Assembly: GCA_020796225.1 (NCBI GenBank)
Contig: CM036762.1
Span: forward strand, 52,723,407-52,787,406
Source of the DNA: Arion vulgaris
Lineage: Eukaryota; Mollusca; Gastropoda; Stylommatophora; Arionidae
Reading direction: 5' to 3'
DNA: 64,000 nt
Part shown: one piece after another, positions 11,240 to 19,026 of the stretch
Numbering within the stretch: position 1 is the stretch's first letter
Layout: the number at the start of each line of letters is the position of its first letter
Notes under the pieces: model-generated
Databases searched by the model: none
Told to the model about the DNA's origin: nothing
What the model saw: the letters and a program-made list of their open reading frames with translations, nothing else
Program-made: the position numbers and the translations under genes

Positions 11240-11550
11240 CTTCTTTCTTCTTCTTCGTTCTCACTAGATTGGGATTTCAGATTCTCTAATAAAGGCAGAC
11301 GTCTGCCTCAGATTATCAACCATGCCATACAGTTTGTCTTCTGCGTTCTCACTAGATTGGGATTTCGGATTCTCTAATATAGGCAGCCGTCTGCCTCAGA
11401 TTATCAGCCACGCCATACAGTTTGTCTTGGGCGCTGGTGTAAGTGGGCCACCTCTTTCTTCTCAGGGTCTGCATACTGGGGGCAGTTCTGTAGGATGTGT
11501 TCTGTTGTCAAACTCGCCAAACCACAGGGGCACAAGTGGAGGATCAAGAA
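11240..11550 (-). mobile_element. LINE 3' end with 88-bp tandem duplication
   Basis: On the minus strand, 11545-11404 encodes the Cys-rich tail LCPCG...TTEHILQNCPQY that ends RNase H-bearing LINEs. The terminal segment is present twice in tandem (units starting near 11257 and 11345, both gttctcactagattgggatt). A cttcttcttc run marks the LINE tail. Confidence 0.75.
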
Positions 11551-12140
11551 AGGGTTCTGTTTGGGTAAGCCGTTGCATTGCGTTCCGAAATCTGTGGGTT
11601 TGAATGCGGACCGCAGCGTTTTGTTCACGAGTGCAGTTTTCAGAGACCCCTAGGATTGTTGTCGGAGCTACCAAGTTCGTGCTTTGTTCAATACTTTCGG
11701 CAGGGGGCGTGCCATTTCTGCGGAAAGGGACTGAGTCATATGGGATAAAACCCAGTGCCGCTCGGTGGTTACCGGGGCCCAAATTGAGGTGTAAAGAATA
11801 AAACCACTGTTACCTGCGACGCATGTCGTAAGTGGCGACTAGGGGAGGTTGGTGGTGGGGCTAGCTACCCCACACCGTAAAAAACACAACACTTATTGGC
11901 TACAGAACGAAGAGCGAACCAAGTAAACGCTGGCTGAAACCGGACACATCGCCGAAGGATAAGCACGAGAGCTCCAAATAGTGCTGAAGATGTGACGTAA
12001 AACACACCAATGCTAAGGCTGCATGAATCAGATTTCCATATGAATAGAATTTATGGGGAAGTCTGGTACATCAGTCTGAACGGTGATCGCGAGAGAAAAC
12101 CCGGTGCAATGAAGTCAATCTTTCGGCTTTAGACACATTT
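11551..12140 (+). mobile_element. SINE-D, decayed, interrupted by a SINE-B2
   Basis: SINE-D blocks run from about 11551: the tRNA-like head, gttcacgagtgcagttttcag, ggagctaccaagttcgtgct, then tgggataaaacccagtgc. The family resumes at 12096 with aaaacccggtgcaatgaagtca. The SINE-B2 at 11759-12095 sits between, flanked by a 12-bp duplication of SINE-D sequence. SINE-D is therefore the older insertion. Confidence 0.8.
11759..12095 (+). mobile_element. SINE-B2, nested in SINE-D
   Basis: The head and core match SINE-B (gtggttaccgggg, accactgttacctgc, gcatgtcgtaag). The 3' half is entirely different: gctagctaccccacacc, agcgaaccaagtaaacgctg, then tacatcagtctgaacggtga and a gagag tail. Target duplications aaaacccagtgc (11747-11758) and aaaacccggtgc (12096-12107) bound it. 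Another copy is 21168-21740, and a 3' end is at 32120-32205. Confidence 0.85.
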
Positions 12141-12215
12141 TTTAGTGAAGTCCCAAAATAACTCGACTAAAACTCAGCGGTCAAGTCAAACATATGCGAG
12201 AAAAATAATCATAAT

Positions 12216-12383
12216 CAGTGGCGGTTTGTCATTAAGGGCCAGTGGAGCTGGGTACCACCAAAAATAATGTGTAACGTGTATTTATTATTGTATAAATTAA
12301 AATATAACCTAATCCAATACCATGATTCCCCCAAAAAAAGTGTGTCTGGCCCCACCAACAAAAATTAGCGCGAGCCGTCATTG
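12216..12383 (-). mobile_element. hAT MITE-1, 168 bp
   Basis: The ends cagtggcggttt and gagccgtcattg are an imperfect inverted repeat. The flanking 8-mers atcataat (12208-12215) and atcatcat (12384-12391) agree at seven of eight bases. The internal part carries aagggccagtgg near one end, as in the other copies. Confidence 0.8.
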
Positions 12384-12594
12384 ATCATCATGATGACACA
12401 CAAGGCGTTACACATCATGTAACTCGTTACTCTAGAAGTTATAAGTTTATTTTTAACCGAAAATAAAAGATAAACTTCTAGGCACGAGAGATTATATCGA
12501 TTTTGATACATTTTTCTAAACATATGTTGCCAGATAAGCTTAGGCTGTTGATATCAATTTTAGAAGCTAAGTTTTAAATATGGCTTCCGTTAAC

Positions 12595-13105
12595 AAAAGG
12601 CCAGCGGACTCAGATAAGAGTTCTAGGAAATTAGACCACGACAGTAGCGTGATCCTCGCATCCCAGTATTGTTGTATAGAGACGGTGGCGTCTGTGGTCT
12701 AGGGGTTAGTGACTCGTTCTATTAACCTCGACGTTCTTAGTTCGAATCACGCTGCGGACAGTCTGGTTGCAAATTGTTTCACGTGGATTTTAACAAAAGG
12801 ACGATGGCACCACCTGTTCAGAAAGCAATGGCAAACTACTGAACGTAATAATGCCTAGAAAAATCACAAACAGCGTTACAATGCTGGGGTTGATTCGCAA
12901 AGTCATGTAAAGGATATGCAATTGACTAACTGTATAGAGACAAATTCATTTTAAAAACAATACAACATGCTAAATCGAGGTTATGTTATGTTACAAATTA
13001 AGTTAACACTAAGGAATGTTCATATTATCAATACGTGTTATCAATAAATAACCATAGACTCGTAGAATCGAGTAAAATTGTTTAAAAATCTTAGTGTTCT
13101 ATCAA
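12595..13105. repeat. Repeat J, copy 2, split by SINE-F
   Basis: It matches 9655-9915 on both sides of the SINE-F at 12684-12930 (cccagtattgttgtatagagac before; aaccatagactcgtagaatc after). Removing the SINE restores collinearity with copy 1. Confidence 0.65.
12684..12930 (+). mobile_element. SINE-F, full copy with 11-bp target-site duplication
   Basis: The tRNA-like head has an A-box-like tagtgactcg and a B-box-like agttcgaatcac. It is followed by the conserved middle cagaaagcaatggcaaacta and the tail aaaggatatgcaatt. Direct repeats tgtatagagac lie at 12673-12683 and 12931-12941. Other copies lie at 18494-18737 (minus), 32807-33039 and 37483-37720. Confidence 0.9.
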
Positions 13106-13472
13106 ATATATATAAAAACTAGCCCACATTAAACAGGGATTTGGGATATCTCGTCTGTGCTAGTCGGTCATATGTTGCCGGCGACCACGGTTTTACAGAC
13201 ATTAAGTTTAGATTGTGTATACGGGTCAATAGCTACGGTATAACATCATTAGTAGTCCCTAGCAGACGTAGCGTCAGAGACGGCGAACTAGATCTGTGTA
13301 TGGTGCTTAATTTCTGGTCAGTCGCAACTTCGGTTTTTTGCACAGCCAAGTCTAGATAACTTTATAGTTGGCTCTGGTTTCTTGGCTGAAAACAAGTAAA
13401 GGCAAAAGAACACACACGAGAAATTAATTTTGAATCAGTTCAACGAAGATATGTGATGCATCTTTGATTTGA
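13106..13472. other. No gene; possible extension of repeat J
   Basis: An ORF at 13141-13359 (72 codons) lacks any recognisable motif. The end of this stretch (gttggctctggtttcttggc) weakly resembles 9983-10000. Confidence 0.45.
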
Positions 13473-13482
13473 ATATGCTGAT

Positions 13483-13653
13483 TTTTATTTTCCGATCCAG
13501 AAGTACTTGAGCTTTTAGCTCTTCGGCTCGATGCCATGAACATCGTAACCCTTCGTTTCGGTGCCACGAACACCGTAAATCTGGAGAATCTGTAGCTTTT
13601 CTGCCAGTCCGCGGAATTGAACCCGCACTCACAGGGGACTTATCACCCGTCAT
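13483..13653 (-). mobile_element. SINE-E, full copy with 10-bp target-site duplication
   Basis: On the minus strand it has the B-box GGGTTCAATTCCGCG and the family body (cggtgttcgtggcacc, cgatgttcatggcat) ending tggatcgg then A-rich. Flanking atatgctgat occurs at 13473-13482 and 13654-13663. Other copies lie at 21463-21681, 27191-27380, 33202-33404, 40877-41087, 44973-45187 and 48115-48231. Confidence 0.9.
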
Positions 13654-13751
13654 ATATGCTGATATAAGAACTTGTCTTATCCACATGTTGTGCTGTGAAG
13701 CGACGTGAGGAATTCCGTTTTCTTTCCTGTGCCAGGTGTGTTGCATTTGTA

Positions 13752-13829
13752 CAGGGTGTTCAAGATAAAAGTAGCCCGATTGGCAAGTTTTTATTTGTCA
13801 ACAGGGCTACTTTTATCTTGAACACCCTG
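13752..13829. mobile_element. Minimal mariner-type MITE, perfect hairpin
   Basis: A 26-bp arm beginning cagggtgttcaagataaaag is repeated exactly in inverted orientation at 13804-13829, around a 26-base spacer. TA dinucleotides at 13750-13751 and 13830-13831 fit a TA target duplication. CAGGGTGT ends are typical of Tc1/mariner elements. Transcripts would form an uninterrupted 26-bp stem. Confidence 0.85.
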
Positions 13830-13834
13830 TAGTT

Positions 13835-14160
13835 GTTAGTCTTTACTGTCTCATGATATCTGTAATATCATCTATCCATCAATGTCTTGGTCTTCTCGGG
13901 CTTTGCGTCTGGGTTGCTGGTTGTTATAGGCACAAGATGATAGTAGGTCTGGTTTCATTCTCATTAGATAACCGAACCATTTTATCTGTTTGTCTTCTAA
14001 TATGTTGCATGCATGTTGTAATTCCTAGGACATTTATAAGGTTCTCATGTCTCAATCTATCCCGTCTTGTAGCATAGACGGATTTTTCTTATGTTCATTT
14101 CACATGTTGTGATCTTTCTTGGGATTTAGTTAGGGACCATGTTTGATATTGATAACAGAG
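13835..14160 (-). mobile_element. LINE C-terminal fragment
   Basis: Minus-strand translation gives RQIKWFGYLMRMKPDLL, then a GRP/RHWWIDDIT-like block, the usual reverse-transcriptase tail (KxxQIxWFGHLxRM...GRPRxxWxD). Frame breaks are present. Confidence 0.65.
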
Positions 14161-14216
14161 AGTTGGTAGAAATATGAAATTTATCAGTTGTCTCTCAACT
14201 GACATGTCTATATATA

Positions 14217-14340
14217 ATAGCTCATTATCATCATCATCAAGTGCCGGCTGGCGTAGACGATCATGGATCTCCACTATAATACCTACGATACTTTAATCAG
14301 GACATGACATCAACAAAGTGATAGCATTTATAACTATTAA
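14217..14340 (-). repeat. Repeat L end with (GAT)n tail, copy 1
   Basis: The minus strand reads gtggagatccatgatcgt...cgccagccgg followed by a gatgatgatgat tail. The same block and tail occur on the plus strand at about 20600-20720. It is probably the 3' end of a retroposon with a trinucleotide tail. Confidence 0.5.
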
Positions 14341-14352
14341 GGCTGTGACCTT

Positions 14353-14605
14353 CACCCGAGTGGTTACCAGGGCCCAAATTTGGAGTGTAAAGAATAGAAC
14401 CACTGTTACCTGCCAGGAATGTCGTAAGAGGCGGCTAAGGAGGTTTGGTTGAAATCGGATGCACATGTCCTTAACGTGTAGAAGTCTATGCGTTTAGGGG
14501 CCTACCAAACAAATGTGCAACGTATACACGTTCTTGACAAGGATCAAACAAATCACAAAGAGTTATTAAAATTGGTCGTAAAGAACGAACGCAAAGAAGA
14601 AGAAG
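14353..14605 (+). mobile_element. SINE-B, full copy
   Basis: Complete head, core and (GAA)n tail. The flanking sequence gctgtgacctt before and gctgtaaacctt after looks like a diverged target duplication. Confidence 0.85.
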
Positions 14606-14960
14606 GCTGTAAACCTTAGGGTGAAAATTGATCGATAACTGTCAATGTGTACACATTTGCCATAACCAACTCATACAGTTCAAAGTCGCTGAAAATTGCA
14701 GACCAGGGAATGACACGTGAAACCGCTGATGTGGATTCGCGTCATATTGAGATGCACGCTCTATCTTCAGTATAGTCAATACGATAATCCGGTATTATTT
14801 ATTACTGTGGTGCTCATTTTGGAAGTTAGCTTTGTTACTGTATATGTGATTCACAACTGTGTCTGTTATGTACCACTGTTTACTTCTCATTTGCTGATAT
14901 CTATAACACGAACGAAGGTAAGGTTAATTAAGAGGTTATTTGAGAGCAGATTTGCATAAT
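14606..14960. other. No gene recognised
   Basis: The 80-codon ORF at 14717-14959 runs into the LINE at 14965 and shows no family motif. It does not resemble an exon with splice sites. Confidence 0.5.
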
Positions 14961-14964
14961 AGAA

Positions 14965-15440
14965 GAAAACTAGCCACGACAGAGGTGAAGTCTCTACGCA
15001 GAATGCTGGGAGTAACAAGAAGAGACCGGTTGAGAAATAAAGACATTAAAGAAAAGAAATGGGTACATCATCTGTACTGAACTTTGGCGGGAAGCATGGG
15101 AAGCTGGGCCCCATAATAAGAAACATGCCTTCACGCAAAAATCAGTCAGAAGTGCCGAGCACCTTGACTACGCCTGAATTCATAGCGGGCAAACGCAAGA
15201 AGAAGAAGGTACTGAACTTCATCAGAAACACAAATTAAATGGTTCAGCACATAAGCAGATTACCAACAGACAGTGCACCTCAAAGAACAATGTTTCTTCG
15301 ATACAATGGATAGAAAGCAAAAGCCGGCCACGCAAAAGGTGGACCTCGAGATAACAGAAGCCACGAAAGACACTATTTATGAAGCACATACATGGGCTCG
15401 TTCTAGAAATCTCTTCTTATCCTGACACTGTGAGACAAGA
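14965..15440 (+). mobile_element. LINE-H C-terminal fragment, interrupted by a short SINE
   Basis: LINE-H tail: SLRRMLGVTRRDRLRN, then (after the insertion) TKLNGSAHKQITNRQCTSKN-type sequence and cgatacaatggata, ending near ctcttcttatcctgacactgtgag. Copies lie at 21985-22345, 39992-40440 (minus), 45555-45935 and 54405-55060 (minus). A 124-bp SINE sits at 15085-15208. Confidence 0.8.
15085..15208 (+). mobile_element. Short chimeric SINE with (GAA)n tail
   Basis: Bounded by gtactgaactt at 15074-15084 and 15209-15219. Its middle contains cttcacgcaaaaatcagt, shared with SINE-I (56633-56651). Its end, ggcaaacgcaagaagaagaag, resembles the SINE-B tail. It lacks a clear tRNA head, so it looks like a 5'-truncated or recombinant SINE. 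Confidence 0.75.
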
Positions 15441-15589
15441 TAGATTGAAGAAAGAAAAAAAGATTTGCATAATCTCGTTATAACTATTTTTGAAACAAAT
15501 ATGATGCTATTACTGTCAGACATTGTCTGATGTCTCACATCAACTAATAAGGGGACGATCATAACAATAGAGATGAGATATCTTAGAAG

Positions 15590-15830
15590 AGCCATAGAAG
15601 TAACAATGAAAGATTCTCTATTGTCTTTCCCCAGGAGGAGGATGGAATTGGTTGTCCACTCTTGCCGTTAAGCGTAGGGGTGGGAGCTTTAATTTGCGTT
15701 CCAGGGTCAGATGAGTCGCCCTTATTTATTAAGTCTGTTTATTTAGTCTGGTCTTGATATTGCCTATCAATCTTTTTCTTGGTCTTCCCTTGGCACTAGT
15801 ACCCGAACTATTTTTATTTTATGCTGTTAT
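15590..15830 (-). mobile_element. LINE C-terminal fragment
   Basis: It is the reverse complement of sequence at 27130-27560, with shared blocks such as ggttgtccactcttgccgtt and tttgcgttcca. That copy is a plus-strand LINE tail (GTRAKEVQEKMDRQ region). No intact frame remains. Confidence 0.6.
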
Positions 15831-15899
15831 TGGTGGTTTGTTATAAACAATGTGAGATACAATTAGAAAAGAAGAAATTAGAAGAAGACTGCGAATGAA

Positions 15900-16140
15900 A
15901 CCAGTCATAAATAAAACCACAGGTAAAGGGTTTGTTCACCTGACAAGAATACCCTGGTATCGTCTATCAGAGAGCACATTAAACAATATGTAATGGGTAC
16001 ACAGCAAGATGACGAACACGCAAAAGTTGGAGTGACGGAATCAATAACAACTTTCGTGAAATAAATACCAGCCTGCAAAGATCATTAGACAAGACACGCA
16101 GAAGACCTCCCTCCCTCCCCCTCACACATACACTTTCACC
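15900..16140 (+). mobile_element. LINE tail fragment
   Basis: Translation gives RKSWSDGINNNFREINTSLQ and RSLDKTRRR, the GRxRKSWxDGI...LQxSLD tail of a reverse transcriptase. A sister copy lies at 17915-18065. Confidence 0.65.
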
Positions 16141-16239
16141 AACAATTCACTGAGGTAAAATATAGGAAGAGAAGAAGACTTTTCTTAATTAAGGCGCGAA
16201 CAGTTTATGGAAACTGTATGTGTATAATGTCAGGACTGG

Positions 16240-16435
16240 GACACATTAAGAAAGTTGCTACCAATGGGACAGGTTGGGGTAACAAACTCTCAGAAAACAC
16301 CTACAATCCTCATCAGCAGACTAAACAGAAAGCACAACACTTTCGCCTAAGAACAGGTCACTGCAGTGACTCATGCACAAATAAAGATTCATGTTTGAAA
16401 AAGGCTCCGGAAAATTGTATTTATTGATATAATGT
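16240..16435 (+). mobile_element. LINE Cys-rich tail fragment
   Basis: The translation contains QHFRLRTGHC, the IFRLRTGHCxL signature that precedes the zinc-knuckle tail of RNase H LINEs. CTNKDSCLKKAPENC follows. The fragment is isolated and truncated. Confidence 0.6.
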
Positions 16436-16504
16436 CAGGAGATAAGTGAACATAATGGATACTATAGTAATACGTGGTTTCACATCTAGTTGATTACAAC
16501 TAAA

Positions 16505-16800
16505 ATACTGAAATATATAATTTATTTCACATCACTAGTAAAGTGAACATGTAACAGAAAGTCTATTGTATATTCACATCACTAGTAAAGGAACAGTAAC
16601 AGAAAGTCTATGATATCTTCATCACTAGTAAGTGAACAGTAGACAGAAAGTCTATTGGTTTCCACACTAGTGCAAATGACAGTAACAGAAAGTCTATTGT
16701 ATATTTCACAACTATAAAGTAACAGTAACATGTCTATTCATATTTCACATCACTAGTAAAGTGAACTGTAACATAAAGTATATTGTATATTTCAAAGTAA
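16505..16800. repeat. Minisatellite of about 47 bp, about 6 decayed units
   Basis: Units of the form tttcacatcactagtaaagt, gaacagtaacagaaagtcta, ttgtata repeat with frequent single-base deletions. Indel-rich units may reflect consensus error rather than biology. Confidence 0.8.
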
Positions 16801-16899
16801 ACATTATTTAAAGCTTGTATGATGGTTCACAGTCTGCACTGCTGATGGTCAAAGCCACTGTTTTCTGATTGACACCAAAGTAAAGCAAGGTTGAATTTT

Positions 16900-17200
16900 T
16901 ATCTTCGCTATCGTCTGGAGTGGTCATTGAATTAATGATGAGAAAATGTTGCAGGGGCGAAACTGGCGTCGATTGGATAGAAAATAGCCAACTGGAAGAT
17001 TTGGATTTTGCAGATGATATTGCATTGTTAAGTAAAAACAACCAATATATGCAAAGAAAATTTGATAACTTGTCATCTATAGCATAAACAGTTGGACTGC
17101 AGATAAGCTATGAAAGACAAATATAATGACGATACACATGACAAGTAATGCAGATATCTAGCTGGAATCCAAAATGATCAAAATAACAGAACATTTCACA
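16900..17200 (+). mobile_element. Reverse transcriptase fragment with FADD box
   Basis: Translation from about 16960 gives DWIENSQLEDLDFADDIALL, then NNQYMQRKFDNLS and GLQIS. This is the catalytic motif C region of a LINE reverse transcriptase. Stops follow closely. Confidence 0.75.
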
Positions 17201-17735
17201 GTTGCAATTTTTGCTGCAGGGGAGATACTAAAAAATGCTTCCACATAACATCTTCTGATTGGCTACATAATTAAAATAACGGGTTGTGGCTGAATTGAAT
17301 TTATGTTCTATTTTCCCATCGCAGGTGTATGTACAAATTCAGCTGCAGTTTCCTTAATTATTAACTGATTGTTATGAGTGATATACCATTTTGTAGGTAA
17401 ATGAATTTTCTTTAAAATAGATCTAAATGAAATACACAGTGGCGCTCCCAGTGGCTTATGGAAGCCAATCAGTTAAGTAAAGTAGCAGATGTCTAGGATT
17501 TGAAAGAAAACAATGCAGACATACTTCGTCCAAAAGAGACGGTAGGCGGAGAAACACATTAGTAAAACGTGCAAACTTCACTAACTGGGACAGAAAACAA
17601 GAACACAAACTCGCACTTCTTGTGGATCGAAACAGTAACAGTTGTCATTCATTGATCTAGAATTAAAATGAGAAAATTTAGAAAAAAAAGTTTTCATAAA
17701 ATGAGATGTATTGGAAAAAACCAATGTTAGGTCGT
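17201..17735. other. No gene recognised
   Basis: AT-rich, with no repeat family or coding exon supported. Faint LINE-like words are too weak to call. Confidence 0.5.
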
Positions 17736-17739
17736 ATTG

Positions 17740-18090
17740 TTCATTGACCAACGTCACAGGACGGGGAATGTAGTCAACATTGCACCGATCGTATTCACCT
17801 CTCAGGTAATCTCTGGTACCAAATCAAGAGTGGGTCAACCTGATAGCATTTAAGGTAGGACAAATTTCATTTCGATTGAGACATGTTATCCTGAAAACAC
17901 GTGACTAAAAAGCGAATACTGGTATCGTATACTACAGAGAGTCATATTTAAACAGCCGTAATGAGTACAGAGCAAGAGGAAGATCACTCAAAAGTTGGAG
18001 CGACGGATTCAGTAACAACTTTCGAAAAAATAAATATCATCTTACAAAGATCATTAGACAAAGGCACCTAACTCACACCTTCTCCCTCCT
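17740..18090. mobile_element. Decayed SINE-A (minus) followed by LINE tail (plus)
   Basis: 17740-17850 keeps the order of SINE-A blocks on the minus strand (ttgaccaacgtcacagga, gtaccaaatcaagagtgggt). 17915-18065 repeats the LINE tail of 15900-16140 (ttggagcgacggattcagta, gatcattagacaa). Confidence 0.5.
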
Positions 18091-18235
18091 CACCCCAACA
18101 CCTCACTGAGGTACAATTAATGAAGAGGAGAAGACGCTGAAAACACATTAAATGCTTGAGTTTGTGATAGAGAGACATAAAGAAAACCTTTTTCCTAGGT
18201 ATATTGAGGAATAGAGTGTTAGATCGTATTTTTTT

Positions 18236-18365
18236 AACTTTCAGCACACGATGGGTGATGTGGTCAAAAGCAGGCCGGTCTCCATTACTTCCTAGAGCTT
18301 TTCCTGGTACCCAATTGAGGCAGGGCCGACCTGAGAGCGGAGAACTGTTCACTTTCGCTGTGGAA
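18236..18365 (-). mobile_element. SINE-A, 3' part
   Basis: It matches 43835-43925 (gcacacgatgggtgatgtgg, ggtacccaattgaggcaggg, cgacctgagagc). The tRNA head is missing. Confidence 0.75.
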
Positions 18366-18426
18366 TTGAACATAAACTACGCGCATAAGAAGATTGTTCA
18401 CTAAGAACTACTCTACTAAGACTCGA

Positions 18427-18454
18427 AAGAGAGAGAGAGAGAGAGAGAGAGAGA
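18427..18454. repeat. (GA)n microsatellite
   Basis: An uninterrupted gagaga run upstream of the esterase-like gene. Confidence 0.95.
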
Positions 18455-18493
18455 TAATAATGTATAAAGTTACAGAACGTTGTAAATTGATTA

Positions 18494-18737
18494 AAGTTAA
18501 TTGCATATCCTTTACAGGACTTTGAAAATCAACCCCATCTTTTTAACGCTGTTTGTGATTTTTCTAGGCATTATTACGTTCAGTAGTATGCCATTGCTTT
18601 CTGAACGGGTGTTGCCATAGTTCTTTTGTGAAAATCCACGCGAAACAATTTTCAACCAAATTGTCCGCAGCGTGATTTGAACTCAGAACGTCGGGTTAAC
18701 AGACCGAGTCACTATCCCCTAAGCCACAGACGCCGCC
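18494..18737 (-). mobile_element. SINE-F, full copy with 13-bp target-site duplication
   Basis: The minus-strand copy runs from the tRNA-like head at 18737 to the gatatgcaatt tail. Direct repeats tgtaaattgatta lie at 18481-18493 and 18738-18750. It ends only about 50 bp upstream of the first coding exon. Confidence 0.9.
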
Positions 18738-18792
18738 TGTAAATTGATTACGAAAAGATAATAAACCATATGCTTATTGTCCACAGAGTTTA

Positions 18793-19026
18793 ATGATGAC
18801 AATATCTGTGACCTGGCTCTTGCTTTTCATTGTGTCATGTGTTAATTCGGACAACCACGATGAAAACACCCGCCTACAAGTAGCCACACCTTCTGGAACC
18901 TTCAAGGGTATTATTCAACAGTCTTTACAATCTCATAGCTACGCAGCATTTCTTGGGATACCTTACGCACTGCCGCCTGTAGGCAACCTCCGGTTTGCAA
19001 AACCAGAACCTTACCCACACATTGAC
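18793..19026 (+). CDS. Exon 1 (residues 1-78)
   Basis: Met1-Met2 is followed by a hydrophobic WLLLFIVSC segment, then the N-terminal strands and FLGIPYALPPVGNLRF, a hallmark of the family. The donor is GAC|GTAAGA. A tccacag acceptor-like site at 18780-18786 lies six bases before the ATG, suggesting that a 5'-UTR exon exists upstream and that this is the first coding exon rather than the first exon. The second ATG (18796) is an equally possible start. Confidence 0.9.

Noticed and set aside
18204..18404. Promoter or first exon of the esterase-like gene
   Set aside because: This stretch is SINE-A; no TATA or initiator could be defended, so the 5' UTR exon is left unplaced.
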